This document shows, piece after piece, positions 1-12,640 of a stretch of 64,000 nt of DNA. This stretch comes from Choristoneura fumiferana (taxonomy: Eukaryota > Arthropoda > Insecta > Lepidoptera > Tortricidae). Numbering within the stretch: position 1 is the stretch's first letter; the number at the start of each line of letters is the position of its first letter. Under the pieces are notes generated by a model. That model worked only from the letters and a program-made list of their open reading frames with translations, did no database searches and was not told the DNA's origin. The DNA lies in contig NC_133472.1 of the NCBI RefSeq assembly GCF_025370935.1, positions 9,585,831 to 9,649,830 of the forward strand, given 5' to 3'. Position numbers and translations under genes: made by a program.

Positions 1-1255
1 CATGCTGTTAAAGATTTTGGATAACTCAAATTGATATGTATACAATGACTTTGTATGTGTAGATTGCAACCAAATGCTGAATGCCGTCTACTTTGTAAAG
101 CTTTACTTAAAAGATGATTTACGAACGACAACTTGAAGGTATCGGAACTTAATATATGTGAAGCTTGTACGGCCAGGACGTACGCCCTGGTTTACATTAG
201 ATTTATAGCTGGACCACTATAATAATTCCTTTTCAATTAGCACCCGATGAGCACAGTCGCGCCGTGTTTGAGCGGTTGCACGATTCGACACGCAATATCG
301 ACGCGAACAACACCCGATGGCTCCATTCATCATTATTATAAATGTGCCACACTCACTTATTTACGGAAATCGATATTTTTTTCGGTGTCGACTTTGAATG
401 CGAGTTTTCGACACGTCGATAAACGTCACGGTATTGTGGCGGATGACCCCGCATTGTGCTCTCGCGGGCCATTACTCTCCAGCTAGGCGTTAGTTCCGCC
501 TCTGGATATTATTTTGTAATTATTGATTATAGCAGGTCATGGTTGTTGGTGAATGTCGTTTTTAAAACAGACCGACTTAATTAATGATCGCGAGCTCTTT
601 GTGCCGATATGATTACTTTAATTATTGTCTAATAACGTCGCGACACGTAACTGCGTCTAATCAAAATCATTTTGCGCACTCACACCGCAGGGTTCCGTCG
701 CCCGCTGGCATGCTACCGGCAGTGCTTCTTTCATCTTATTGCGTCAGAACGAAGGTGCATAATAATAACATTTTGTATTTTTGTTGTTCAAAAAAGCATT
801 TGTTATAAAATTTTGAATTAGTAGGTATTTTAGTGACACTTAATGTGTAATTAATTTATTATTTGTGATTTAGATTTTATTTGTAAATACTTACCTATTG
901 ATTTGGGCATTTAATTTAATTTTAATTCTATTTTTCGTGAGTTTCATTCTAGTTTTTTTGGCATATTTTATATTTTTTCATTGATTATATTATTTTTTAT
1001 TTATGCACCGAACTAACTTAGTTGGTCAGTTGTGTTGGTACTAACAAATAAATGGATCTATGATAGCTGAAGAATAAATTAGATGTTTATGTTGTGAAAG
1101 TGTTAGGTACTTTTGATGAAAGAAGACATTAAACAAACAGCTGATCGTTTTGTAATAAATAATATGTTTAAATTTGATAGAAAAACTAAAACAACAAGAC
1201 TTATTCATACGGGTTGGGACAAAACATCACATGAAATATGATAATGTAAGTATGT
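1..1255. other. No gene recognised
   Basis: AT-rich sequence, strongly so from 780 to 1200. A small CpG-richer patch at 240-480 contains only a chance-length open frame. MINUS-strand ATG at about 940 leads to a donor AG|GTAAGT at 893, judged a coincidence. Confidence 0.5.
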
Positions 1256-1330
1256 ACAGTCACCAACAGCAATATCTGACACAACAAAGTGAGGGTGTAA
1301 ATATCTGATGCAAGTCTATTTCTATAGATA
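1256..1330 (+). repeat. Fragment of hairpin MITE (same family as 62720-62849)
   Basis: Shares the end ACAGTCACCA and the stretch CAATATCTGACACAACAA with the complete copy at 62720-62849; the right arm is missing. Confidence 0.6.
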
Positions 1331-1405
1331 CTTCGTTTTTTTTAGCATTAGAAAAAGGTTAAATAATCTTGACGAGTCTTTTTATTGAAAAACGTTTTTA
1401 AAAAA
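1326..1405 (+). repeat. Arm of palindromic element (as at 48917-49249)
   Basis: ATACTTCGTTTTTTTTAG...ATCTTGACGAG...TTTTTATTGAAAA matches both arms of the element at 48917-49249. It directly abuts the MITE fragment on its left. Confidence 0.6.
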
Positions 1406-1440
1406 ACAGTATTTATCACTTATGATATGATACCAAAACA

Positions 1441-1728
1441 TTGCTGACTGTACTTTTTGTTGACTGTAATTGAACTGCATATCTGTATCCGTACCAAATT
1501 TAAAGTTTACCGACTTTATATTGACCATTGAGGAGTTCCCTCCTGCGGAGACGATCCTGGTAGGACCACCAAGATGTCACAACCAGATTATTGCCAAAAC
1601 ATCACTCAACACTTATGTCAAATTTAAAGTCAATCGGACCGCTGGAAGTGGGTCAAATTAAACTTCCAAGATTTGACCCAAACAAATAAATAAACAGGGC
1701 AAGCTAAAGAAAAGCTTGTAATAAAAAC
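1441..1728 (+). repeat. Dispersed repeat, family B
   Basis: Holds CTTTTTGTTGACTGTA at the left and GGCAAGCTAAAGAAAAGCTT at the right. Related copies: 17635-17945 (inverted, with the same GGAGACGATCCTGG insert), 36312-36510, and fragments at 20055-20162 and 34221-34290. No coding capacity. Confidence 0.7.
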
Positions 1729-4700
1729 GAAACTAATAAACGAAAACTCTCAGTAGCTACATTCATATAACACGGACTCCCTGGGTCATAATTCGAACGT
1801 TTCAACCGCCTCAATTTTCATGGTCACATTGTATTATGAATGTACTATAGAATTTGATGACATATTTGATTATTTTTAGACGTCATTTGCTTCTAGTTGA
1901 TAAACTAGAGACAACATTGCCCACGTAAATCAAATAGAATAAAGTCCTGAATAATGATCCTCCCTGCGCTGCGTCACAAAACGAGCCGATTTTAAATTTA
2001 TACCGCGTCAATTTCGCCTGATTTAGATCAAACTACAACAATGTACTCACTTTGATCCGACAATGAAGCTTGAATTCAGTTTGGCGTGTAGGTCGAAAAT
2101 TGATAAACGTCCAGCGTTAGGCGTGCGCAATCAGTGGCGAGCAATTTGCGAGCGATTGTGCGTGATGAGGCCTCAGTAAACGCAAATTGGACGCGCGTTG
2201 CTCCACGCGGCACTTTAAGACTGTGATCGGTTATAGGCAAACTTAAAGGGCAACGGGAACTCTTAGCCTACATTACATACACTACACAATAGAGACAAAT
2301 AATTAAGGTATTATAACCAAGCTTAGAAATGGCCAGCACCTAAATAATTTTTATATTAGACCCGTAAAAGATCTTTCGGAAATACTAAGAATCTCGTTCT
2401 GTCTGCTTAACTACAAGTACCTACAGACACAATGAAATTTTCCACTAATTGACAAAATTAATTTAAGCTACTTTGCTGTTTTTTTCATTTTCTAATGGTA
2501 TTTTCCAAAGTTACCCTGGAAACTACATATTTCCATATCCGTCGCGTATATCTCGCGTAGAAAACAGAATATATCTATCTCACATAGAATTGTTTCACGT
2601 AATTGTATCTTCGTATGGAGATAATCAATCTGATTTTGATTGTAAGCGTTAAAAAAGTATCTACATGGTTGTACACCAACAATGATAAAACAATGAAAAA
2701 AAAATCCTTGTAAGAAAATTATTTATACTTTACTTACTAGCTTCAAAGAAGATCAACAAATGTTGACCTGAGGCCAAACCAAAGTTATATTACATTTCTC
2801 AGGGGTACGCTCCTATTACGTTGTGTACCTAGAAGCGATCGTGATAAAGCACTCGCATAGGTTCTCACGAGGTCACACCGAAATGCCTAATAAGAAAATA
2901 TGATTGCGCAAGAAAATGGGGCCAATATCAATTCGATATACCTACGATCCAAAGCAATCACGAAAACAAATTTGCGTTCATTTCCTCTCCATCGGAACAA
3001 ACGTATAGGCGCTGAATCCGGCGGAGCAATATCTCTTGTGAGGCGGCAGGTCGTAATGGAAACCATTTCTCATCAATTTTCTAAATAAAGGCGCACAGAA
3101 GCCAGCGGATAAAACAAAGCGAGAGCGCTCACGACATAGATTGAGCTGAATTATCGCTTTACCGCAGAACACAATCTGCCCTCGCTGCGAATGCCCATAC
3201 GTGCGCGCCTATCCCGTGGGCCGAGGGCCGGCCCAGGCGTCAGCCAGATACCGCGTGAGTTATGTTAAATGTACCCAGCCTCTCTTCTTTATCAATTTAG
3301 GTGCTGGCGAGGCGTTCGATGCGATTAAATATAAGTAATAACTGATTTAGGTACATTTGAAGCTGATGTTACGGTAGAGAACAATTCAAGACCACCCTTA
3401 GGTTTATGTAGAGAATTAAATTCAGACATAATCACAATAAATTGAGTTTAATGACTAACATGATATAAAATCAATTAGTTATTAATGTTGTAATTTTATT
3501 GTTTATGCCTGGTACTTGAGCATTTAAGAAATCTATACTCTAAACTAATTTTCCATTTATTATATAAGTAATTTAGATATTTTAACCGATTGTTGGTAGA
3601 AGATTTTTTTGTACTTATCGCATGAACCGAGGTTTATTCGGCACTACACAAATAACTGTAAATAAAAGACTTACCGTAATTCGAGCGTCGCGACGGGGCA
3701 ATCAAATTGTCGCGTTCAAAACCACCAACAAATTGGGTGAAAGACGTGTGACGCTAATATTCTTATGCTCATGACAAATGACCCCATCTTGGGCCTAATA
3801 TCTGCCGCGAATAATGAGCCCAAATCAAAATGGTGAACACTCGTAATTCGCATGTCACAAGTTTTATTACGGCGTGCGTGCTGGGCCGCATTACCGCGCC
3901 ACAATGCCACGCCCGTCCGTCAACTAACCTCGTAAAAAAACTTAAATTATACACTCCCAAACTCTGATTACGAAATCTTCGAAGAGAAAACGGAACAGCG
4001 TTGTCATACGGAAAATTAATTGATACGCAACAATGAACGCGCTTCCTAAATTTGCGCGTGAGTGGCGCAACGCGCTACTCGACGCGGGCGCAGGGCGTAA
4101 GGTGTGTGGGGCGCGGTGCTTACACTCGTACCTACCTACATTCTTACAGGACAGATTGCATAGATTGCACAAAATAAAAACGTTTAGTGTCATTTAATCA
4201 TGCACGTCAATTTCAAATCTTCTAAAATCTCAAGATTCACCTAATTTTCTAAGCTTACGCTACGTATGACTCCTGATACAGAAAGAAAAGAGTCATTTAT
4301 TTGTGACAATTAACAAACAGACAACAGTTAAAAAATATAGAGAGCAGTTGAGCCTTAGCTAAAGTAGGCAAGCAAGTTAACGATTGACTAGCACATAATA
4401 TTAACGCTCACAACAGTAATGTATCATCTTTTTGAGTGTTGCCGCCACATATTTACTTCGCTTCCTGCCTACGCAAGGGTTTTAAGCGCTTAACCGGTTC
4501 CAATAGAACATGGTAACCACTAGATACGGGACTCTCTTTATATTAGATCTGAGCACTTGCAAAATACTTGTAATGCCTTTCTTTCGGCTTGTATTATATC
4601 GTAAAATGCACTTGTACCAATTTCCTTTATACTGCCATTTTTTTAAGATTTTCCTTTTTATAAATAATTTTTAAAATCGTAAAACATAAGGTTCTCTTTC

Positions 4701-5018
4701 GACTCGACCGAATAAAAGCAGTATGTCGAAATGTTTCAAAATAAAAGCGAGTTTAAATCTTTACACCTTACAAAATATGTAGTTCGACCATCCTGGAGCC
4801 TAATCATCGTCAACTTTTTTATTTTTATTTATAGACTTACTGAAATCTTTCTATTAAACGATCAATGTTTCTCGAAATTGACTTCAAATGGTTTTGCTGA
4901 AATGCAAAATTAATAGGCATTGTAACACGGTAAATCGATTAAGTTAATCCCCTATGTTCAGGACCCCTACTTTACCCTTCGTCCGTGTACTAGAAATCAT
5001 AATAAAAAAAAATTATAA
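1729..5018. other. Gene-free stretch with CpG-rich patches
   Basis: No repeat family recognised. GC-richer, CpG-containing patches lie near 2080-2240, 3150-3260 and 3660-4140. The last ends on the minus strand at a good donor (ATTACG|GTAAGTC near 3675), so an untranslated first exon is possible. No supported coding frame. Confidence 0.4.
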
Positions 5019-5688
5019 CAAAAAATTTAATCGACTACAAAAAACCATGAAAATAATTTTCTACCAGCTTGAACTCCCTGACTCCTGCTGGCTCGTGCTG
5101 AGGCACCGACCGGCTTCAGACTGGTAGAAAATTATTTTCATGGTTTTTGTAGTCGGTTAAATTTTTTGGTATATTTTTTTTTCACGCTTTTTAGTGTAAA
5201 TAATCTAATATCAACTGCTCGTCACCTTTTACGAAAGATTGCTTTTTCCGATGCAGAGGCGTTCATTATTGAGGAGTCCTGGTGCTTCATCACCCGTTTT
5301 ACCATATGCATTACGAGAAGCATAAATTGCTTCTCGTCTGTGTCAAAGTAATTAAAATTCAACCCGTTAACTGTGGTCTTCATCATCAGTTCCACTTTAC
5401 CAAATGATGATTTTCAAAAGCAAATGCACGAGTTAGTAGGTACTAAATATATCCAATTTACCTACTATAGGTGTCCCTACATCATCTCAAGAGTTCCCTC
5501 GATTTCCTTAAGATCCAATCATCAGATCCTGATTTGGTGCTTATGGGACTTAATTGAATACATTCCTAGACGAACGCAAAATAAAAAATCAAATCGGTTC
5601 ATAAATGACGGAGTTCTGAGGCAATAAACATAAAAAAACATACAACCGAATTGATAACCTCCCCCTTTTTTGAAGTTGGTTAAAAATA
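5019..5688 (+). mobile_element. Foldback-containing repeat
   Basis: Left part is a hairpin: arms 5019-5067 and 5121-5167 are near-identical inverted copies of about 47 bp (core AAAACCATGAAAATAATTTT). The right end (CCTCCCCCTTTTTTGAAGTT, then GGTTAAAA) is a common lepidopteran repeat end; a reverse fragment of it sits at 58690-58720. Confidence 0.65.
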
Positions 5689-6265
5689 ACTATACCTAAA
5701 ACATACACACACATAGGTGACTCGCGTTTTTAGTTCCCAAAACATTTCTGATTCTCTTCATTATTAGTTCTGTAACGCGTGCATGTCTCTACATTTTTGT
5801 TCATATGCAATGTTGTTTTACTTGGTTTTAAAACAAAATAAAAGAAGTATTATTATTTCAGCTAAACTACCTACCATTATAGTTCACCGCATATGGTAGG
5901 AAAAGCTTACGCGTCTATCCCTCGTATCCTTCAAATTACGTGGCCAGGTCGGATCGCATCGGTTGGCCACGCGTCATTTTCACATAAGAAATGTTAACGC
6001 GCCAAGTCTACAGCAGGCCGCAGTAGCACACTTTTATTACCTGTTACGCACTATAATAGTCGAAACTAATCCCACTATTACCTGTGTTCGCTGTAATATT
6101 TATTACGTTCTGAAAGTGTACAATTTACGCGCCCCGGTGATAGAGTCACGCTTTTTATTTGTTTCCATTTTCATTTCACAGTCGACTGTTAATTAGACCG
6201 TCATGTGGAAATAACATCCTTTGAGTAACGTCGATAAATAAAGGTGGTTATATGAAGATTAGGTA

Positions 6266-6581
6266 AGCCGTGGTATAATTAAGCCTGATCGTGGTTTGAC
6301 CTGTGGCCTCTTTAGCAGATGGTCGTGGGTTTAAACCTGGGCTCATGAATCGGAGTTTTTCGGATTTTATCTGGGGAATTGAGCTTTAAGGTGAAGGAAC
6401 CATCGTGAGGAAACCTCGACTGGACGGACATATCTGCGGAGAAATTGAATGGTGTAGGTAACTATGTGAAGTTCTCAATTCGCTCTAGGCCTGCGTGGAA
6501 ATTACGGCCCAAGCCATCTAATTCCGAGAGGAGGCCTGTGACCTACAGTGGGATATACATATGCCGAGATGACGATGATAA
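6266..6581 (+). mobile_element. tRNA-derived SINE, diverged copy
   Basis: Contains the B-box-like region GTCGTGGGTTTAAACC, the GTGAGGAAACC and GAGAGGAGGCCTGTG blocks and a degenerate GATGACGATGATAA tail shared with the other SINE copies here. The A box is interrupted and the body is much diverged, so it is old. Confidence 0.75.
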
Positions 6582-6837
6582 CGTCTTACTTTTTTTGTTT
6601 GTATAAAAAATACAGGCTGCATTATTCTCCCATTAATCCTATGTACTTAACTTTCACGTTTCCCGTTTACTTAGGTAAACTAAGAAAACTTAACTTTCTA
6701 GGAAGGATTCAACATACTGAGCAAGTAGGTAATCACTACGTTTTAGAGACGGCACTTCCATCAAAGCCATAAACTGAATTATGTTTCTACCAACTTTAAA
6801 GTGACAGTCAGAGGTAGGTACCAACATAGTGTCAATG

Positions 6838-7087
6838 TCAAGGCATTAGAGATGAAGCACTATGCCATCGATATTGATAAATATTAAGTAGTACCCAGGT
6901 AGGTACTTTGTGATATTTTTTTACATGGTACCAGGAAAATAATTCCAAAAGCACATCAATAAAATTATATAAAAAATCTTGTGGTTTATGAACAAGTTGA
7001 ATACTTATGCTACGATAACCACACATTTTTTTTGAGAACTCAGGTCCATAATAAAATGTACAGCTCGTGGCAGAAGTCAGTTGAAAT
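6838..7087 (-). other. Possible second exon downstream of the THAP exon
   Basis: Acceptor CTGTTTCAG at 7090-7088 continues the THAP exon in phase and stays open for 82 codons to a TGA. The peptide (FQLTSATSCTFYYGPEFSKK and onward) lacks the expected Trp and Cys-x2-His of a THAP domain and has AT-rich codons, so it could be a chance open frame or an alternative, truncated product. Confidence 0.2.
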
Positions 7088-7312
7088 CTGAAACAGAAAG
7101 TAGTTACAATTAATATTAACAGAATTTATTATTTTATTATTAATTTATTATTATTTCAGAATTGATTAGTTCGACATCTAAAATAAAAAAATAACGATAA
7201 CTTCAGCACAGCACTATGTAATGGTTATATGAAAATAATATCATTAACACTGTTTTTAACCTGTTTTTACTCAAATTTACCTAAACAACTAAAAAACATA
7301 CAATAAAATTAC

Positions 7313-7416
7313 CTGTTTGGGTCAAGCGGAAATCTAGCCAAAAGTATGTCTTTACTCAACCTTTTCACTCTCCGGACACCACAAATTTCACACTTTCGCA
7401 AAGATTTGCCACCCAT
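7313..7416 (-). CDS. First coding exon of a THAP zinc-finger protein (partial)
   Basis: Starts MGGKSLRKCEICGVRR and runs through ILLARFPLDPN before a donor AG|GTAATT (phase 2). A Cys-x2-Cys pair near the N-terminus followed by the aromatic-Arg-Phe-Pro-x-Asp-Pro block is the opening half of the THAP fold (C2CH zinc-coordinating DNA-binding domain). The second half (invariant Trp, Cys-x2-His) must be in a later exon, not recognised here. THAP proteins are often derived from P-element-type transposases, so this may be a host gene or a domesticated or decaying transposon. ATG choice: first in frame after an upstream stop. Confidence 0.5.
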
Positions 7417-7983
7417 AATGCCTGCCTATGCAGTTAATTGCAGTTTATTAATAAATTCAGTGAAAAAAAGCACCACGCGACAGACTTGACTTGATGGCGT
7501 CAATGGCGTACGTCACATGCTGGCCAACATGAGGTGAAGTATAATGCGGCTAAATTAGCGTGTCGGGTTGGTATATTAGGACAGAACATTAACCAACTCT
7601 TTTATTTGGCAAGAGTGTCTTAGTTTTCAATGTTGGTACAAAGTACGTTCATAATTCCATACATTGTGTTTTTTATATGAAGTGTCGATATAGATTCAAC
7701 ATACCATCTAAGCCCAACAAATTTAGAGTAACAAAACGACGACGTATAAAGTAACCGCTGCGTTCTGTCACAGTAGCGTAGCTAACGCGGCTGCACCTGC
7801 CTCCCTCTAATGGCCTGTAATGGGGCAAACACTGTCTTACGCTAATACCGCCGCGTATATTCTGGCCTTTATGTATTTATGTATCGTACGTTAATGTTCA
7901 TTGGGGTAACGTTAAGTTATCTTACTATTAATGGTGTCAAGGATTGGCGAGTGTTAACAGTGTTAACTTAATGTTGCGTTGCA

Positions 7984-8339
7984 TACAGTGTGTTACCGGT
8001 AGCCGGGCTTTTTTTAAGGGCGGTTAAAGTAACGTATTTCTGTAACTTGACCATGACATTAATTTAATTAATAGGTAAACTAAAATTCAGACTTTGTTAA
8101 CTTTCTAACAAAATTATCATTGCCAGCATTGTACAGCAAAGTAAATTGACAATAGAGATACTTTGATTATTACTTGTCAAGTTACTTTGTTGTAGGTACA
8201 TTGCTGGCAATTATTATTTTGTTAGAAACTTAACAAAGTCTGAATTTTAGTTTACGAATTAAATTAATGTCATGGTTAAGTTACAGAAATACGTTACTTT
8301 AACCTCTCTTATAAGCCTGCCTGCCGGTAACACACTGTA
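7984..8339. mobile_element. Foldback MITE with ~150-bp inverted arms
   Basis: The two halves are inverted copies: the left begins TACAGTGTGTTACCGG and the right ends CCGGTAACACACTGTA. The ends sit at TA dinucleotides. The inner arms share TTAAAGTAACGTATTTCTGT and the block containing CAGACTTTGTTAA. No ORF. Confidence 0.85.
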
Positions 8340-8549
8340 CATCGGTGGCTTAGAGTGTTCGTTTTCTTCCGTTTAACAACCGCTCGCAGTTAGTATGCGC
8401 AATTTAAAAACCTGCGTCATACTTGTCATATTCATAGGAACTCAATCGCTGACTTGATACGATGTTGCACTGTCAGTCCCATTATTTAATTTAGCAACTG
8501 TTAAATAAATTAGCAAAAAGCCAGGGTGCTAGGGTTTGGTTTTAGGGAT

Positions 8550-8712
8550 AATCGGGCCCGGGTTGAGCCTTAATGAAAACATCGTAAAAAAGCTGTATAC
8601 ACCTGTGCAGCAGTTCAATGGTGTGCAGTGTATGAAGTTTTCAATCCACAGTGGGCTCGGGAGAGAATTACAGCTCAAATGTTCTCATTCTGAGAGGAGG
8701 CCTGCACCCGCA
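8550..8712 (+). mobile_element. tRNA-derived SINE, 5'-truncated and diverged
   Basis: CAGTTCAATGGTGTGCAGTG and CTGAGAGGAGGCCTGCACCC match the SINE body. The tail is lost. Confidence 0.65.
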
Positions 8713-9569
8713 GCTGTCAACTTTTTTACCGTGTTTTGAACTGACAAGTCAAAAGATACAATTTAGCTACTTGACTTAAGTAGATGTCAGTATTATATCT
8801 TTGTTTGGTACAGAACAAATCAATAAAATATAACATTACCACTTATTGGTAACTTGCATACGCTGTTAACCCGATGGAATGAAAATTGCATGCAGTATAC
8901 ACTATACAGCGCATCAGGTCATCGACGTCACGTACAACGTTTATTACATCTCATAATAGTATATTTTCAATTAAGCTTACAATTGTAAACAAATTCCTAC
9001 ATAAAATACAGCCAAGCGCAATATAGCCGAACCAATCCCTTGGGTAATCACCGATAATTACAACAAGTTTACAGCCCGCGTTATCATCGCCGTATAATAT
9101 TATAATCGCGGTGTTCGTTTTGTCTGTCACACGAGATATCGACGGCGACGGTCATCCATCATGGGCTGAGACTAATTGCCCGCTACCTTGCTTCACTCCT
9201 TTTACATTATTCGTTGTTCGTCGACCTACACGCGGCAAAAACAAAAACAACCCGACTGATACGTATTCCACGTAGCATGAGCGGCTTCTCTCCGCGTTCG
9301 TACTATATGGGGTGAACTGCATTACGAAGCTGATTGCATTGGGACGTGGCAAAAACTGACTCGTTTTTAAATACCGATAGGTACACGTAATTTCATATTC
9401 TTTAAATATAGGTAGAGTCATTCAAGATGACGTGTGCCGTGGTTCTTATTACAATGTCATTATGTCTAATTTTGACAAAATCAGGCGTCTTCGTGGATGG
9501 CACTAGGTAGGTATAGAAGGAAACTATCATCATTAAGATCCTAACACTGCCGTCGCTTTATGTTTTTGA
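8713..9569. other. No gene recognised
   Basis: Single-copy-looking sequence, moderately CpG-rich from 9060 to 9330. The 89-codon minus-strand open frame here has no coding character. Confidence 0.4.
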
Positions 9570-10082
9570 AATAATCATGTATGTAAGGAAGAACATATGT
9601 GATTTTCCCACTAACGTCGATAAGCCAAAGGCTACTAGAAACACAGGGAAGCTTAAAGTTCCATCTTACAGACTGGCTAAAACCAAAAAGTCGTTTCTGG
9701 GAATTTGCATACGTTTTTATAGTAAAATTCCAAAAAATATTACAAAAGAAACGGATACAAAATTCAGATCTAAAAAGTAAAAGTAAAGTTAATGATTATA
9801 TCATGGACAGAGATATTTGGAAATAATTCCGATCCGCATTAGCGATCCCTTTAAATAGCGAACCTACTGTGTTAGAAATAAAGTTGTGTTAAATACTTGT
9901 GATGTATAGATATCATTTAATAATATTGTAAATCTGTTTAAAAATAATATACCTCGTTGAGTTTCTTGCCGGATTCTTCTCAACAGAGGTTTTTCCGAAC
10001 CGGTGGTAGATTTTTTTTGACATTCATAAGTGCTTGTTATAGCCTAAATTGAATAAAGATATTTTGACTTTGACTTTGAAGT
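9570..10082 (+). mobile_element. 3' end of a CR1/Jockey-group LINE
   Basis: A broken reading frame (SYRLAKTKKSFLGICIRFYS, KIPKNI) matches the end of the reverse transcriptase ORF of insect CR1/Jockey-group LINEs. The 3' UTR follows, with GAGTTTCTTGCCGG, GAACCGGTGGTAGA and a TTTGACTTTGA tail. The frame is lost near 9776. Confidence 0.75.
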
Positions 10083-10379
10083 AACTTTTTAGTCTCTAAT
10101 AAACTTTGCTTGCGTCAATTAGGTATATACAAGTACAAACTTGTGAAAATCCATCTAGCTTTTTAATCAATGAGCAAAATTTACTATGTTACCTACCGTC
10201 TGGTCACGATTCGGCTGACTCGAGCCTTGGCATCAGGATTGTTGCGGTCATGTGTGCGAATGTTTTTTTTAAGTAGCTATTAAGTAATAGTTAATAAACT
10301 GTAAAGCAAGATGATAATGTTAATGCGCCTTAGTTTTTTTGTATTCTGTACCGAAGTTTAACGAACAGAATTCTATTAG

Positions 10380-10620
10380 TTACCGTCGCTACGCTGTCCG
10401 TCTATTTGTCTGTCACAGAGCTGTATCTCGATAACCATACAAGAGAGATAGATGGCTAAAATATATACAAAATGTGTATTTATATTGCCGCTAAAACAAT
10501 TTATTTTTTATGCAAGAGTTACTGTTTGGCGCGAGTGCTTCCGGATCCTAGAATTGAACCTCGCGCTTCGCTCATGGTTCAAAAGAAGAATCCTGAACCT
10601 CATTATAGGAAGAAAAATGA
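10380..10620 (+). repeat. Fragment related to repeat family C
   Basis: The stretch TGTCTGTCACAGAGCTGTAT resembles the right half of the family C element (37190-37310). Low-identity fragment with no coding content. Confidence 0.35.
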
Positions 10621-10781
10621 TAGATGGAAGAAAACAAATTCAACATTTTTTTAATATTCTGCTGCTTGTTTGTGCTCGCAGCTTGTCTGCATTATAATAG
10701 TAGATTGTTGCACCAAGCAGAAAGTTATATATTATTGCACCGAGTGCCGAGTTGGAGCCCGAGCGTTAGCACGAGGGCAAT

Positions 10782-10870
10782 ATACCGGGTGTGGCCTGTA
10801 ATACGAGCAAAAAATTAAAATATAGATCGTCCTTGTCAATCTCAACAACATTAGTTCAGCAACTTTTAAA
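10782..10870 (+). repeat. Solo end of element family M
   Basis: CCGGGTGTGGCCTGTAATAC through TTAGTTCAGCAACTTTT matches both ends of the complete element at 35667-37404. Abuts a LINE fragment on its right. Confidence 0.75.
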
Positions 10871-11914
10871 AATAATGGAGTCTTAGTAACGGACGCAGCA
10901 GGTATATAGAAGCCATCAAAGCGGTCTATTGTTCGGCTACTCTACAAGTAAAGTTGCACGAGCTGACGAACCCAGTTCCGGTGAAAAGGGGTGTAAGGCA
11001 GGGTGACACCATTTCCCCTAAATTGTTTACTTCTTGCCTAGAGAATATATTTAGGCTTCTCGATTGGTCAAGTAGAGGCATTAACATCAACGGCAAACAA
11101 TTGACACACCTGCGATTTGCGGATGACATCATACTTTTCGCAGAGAGCCTGGAAGACCTCGAAGCCATGGTAGGTGAACTGTATGACGTGTCTGTAATGG
11201 TGGGTCTTAAAATGAACATGGCAAAGACACAGATTATGTGCAAGAACACCAATGCCACTCACATTACAGTTCATGGACAGGTACTGAGAGGGTGGATGAG
11301 TATGTCTATCTCGGTCAAACCATGAGCCTAGAAAAGAGCGGACAGGACCTGGAAATTCAGCGTCGAATTCGCTTAGGCTGGCGGCATTCGGTAAATTGTC
11401 CGACGTGTTCAGGGGGACATACCTCTTAATCTCAAGCGCAGATGCTTCGAGCAGTGTGTCCTCCCGGTGCTGATATATGGAGCCGAAACTTGGACGCTCA
11501 CGCAGAAGGTCGTACACAAGCTGCAAGTCACGCAAAGGGCGATGGAGCGGGCGATGTTGGCATATCTCTCCGTGACAGGTTCCGAAATACGGAGATTCGG
11601 AGACGAACAAGGCTCACCGATATAGCCAGGGTAATCACCCAAGGAATGGAAGTGGGCTGGACACAATGCCGCAGGAGTGATGGAAGATGGGGAGGCGTGA
11701 TGGAGTGAGACCCAGAACCGGGCGGAGAAAACGTGGTAGACAGGAGATGAGGTGGACCGACGACCTGGTCAAAGTGGCGGGAAGGTGCTGGATGAGGAGA
11801 GCACTAGACCGAGATGAGTGGCGAGCAATGCAGGATGCCTACACTCAGCATTGGGTGGCTATGGGCTGAAGAAGAGTAACGGACGGATGGTTAGACGGAT
11901 GGATGGATGGATGA
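10870..11914 (+). mobile_element. RTE-type LINE fragment with broken reverse transcriptase
   Basis: Begins inside the reverse transcriptase (YIEAIKAVYCSATLQVKLHE), keeps KRGVRQGDTISPKLF and the catalytic block FADDIILF (11117-11140). It then continues in shifted frames through VDEYVYLGQT, LIYGAETWTLTQK, TDGRWG and RWTDDLVKVAG. At least three frameshifts make it inactive. It ends in a (GGAT)n tail at 11893-11914, as RTE elements do. The 5' two thirds (endonuclease) are absent. Confidence 0.88.
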
Positions 11915-12364
11915 AGCATTTCCTCACATTGTTTGAGAAAAGCACTATACAAGCCTCGGCCAGAACAGGGATTGCTGGACTCGTTTTATCCGGCCTCGTC
12001 TACGACTCGGCCGTCTACCCCGAACTTGTCCGTCAATCCCTTATTTCATGGCCTCTGCAGTAATGTACTATTATTACCGCATATCTCTCAAACCGCTGTA
12101 CGGATTCAGAGAATTAAGGTATCATCAGAATCGTCCCTGCAACCCAAGTGCCCTTAGATGGGTGACGTTAAAAAAAAACATGGCGGTTGTGAGATGCAAA
12201 TAATGGGGGGTCAACATTTTTTTTTCTAATACGACAAATATGGCTATCAAAGTCAAGAGCTTATCATAAGGATCTCAAAAAATTATGTCATAACTGTTAT
12301 ATTGTAAATAATATGCGTTAAAATGTTACTACAAAATATTAAAAACTGAAATGAAGACTATTAT

Positions 12365-12640
12365 TGCTAGAAAGCTGTAATTTTGCATGGACATATTTAG
12401 CAAGTATGCAAACAGTGGTTAAATAAAATAAAAATAAAAATGTTTTTAGGTTACCTTCCCACCGACGTAAAGTGGGGGTGATACTTTTTTTTCCTATAAA
12501 CATTATAGTGTAGGGTATCGTTAGATAGGTCTTTTAAAATCATTACAAACCGATGTTTTGATACAGTGATTTATTTTCAAAATATTCAACTTTGAAGAAC
12601 AAATGTTTGTTGAAATCTAGCGTCCCTCCCCCTCTTAAAG
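12365..12640 (-). repeat. Dispersed repeat, family D, diverged fragment
   Basis: TTGCTAGAAAGCTGTAATTT, GACGTAAAGTGGGGGTGA and the CCCTCCCCCTC block match the inner part of the full copies at 25336-25996 and 31753-32392 in reverse. Confidence 0.7.

Noticed and set aside
6548..6772. 74-codon plus-strand ORF
   Set aside because: Starts in the tail of a SINE and runs into AT-rich sequence with no support.
10954..11325. Intact reverse transcriptase gene
   Set aside because: The frame keeps FADDIILF but lacks the endonuclease and breaks several times downstream; it is a dead RTE fragment.
11818..12157. ORFs after the RTE fragment
   Set aside because: First part is the LINE tail; the rest is a GC-richer stretch with no splice support or recognisable peptide.
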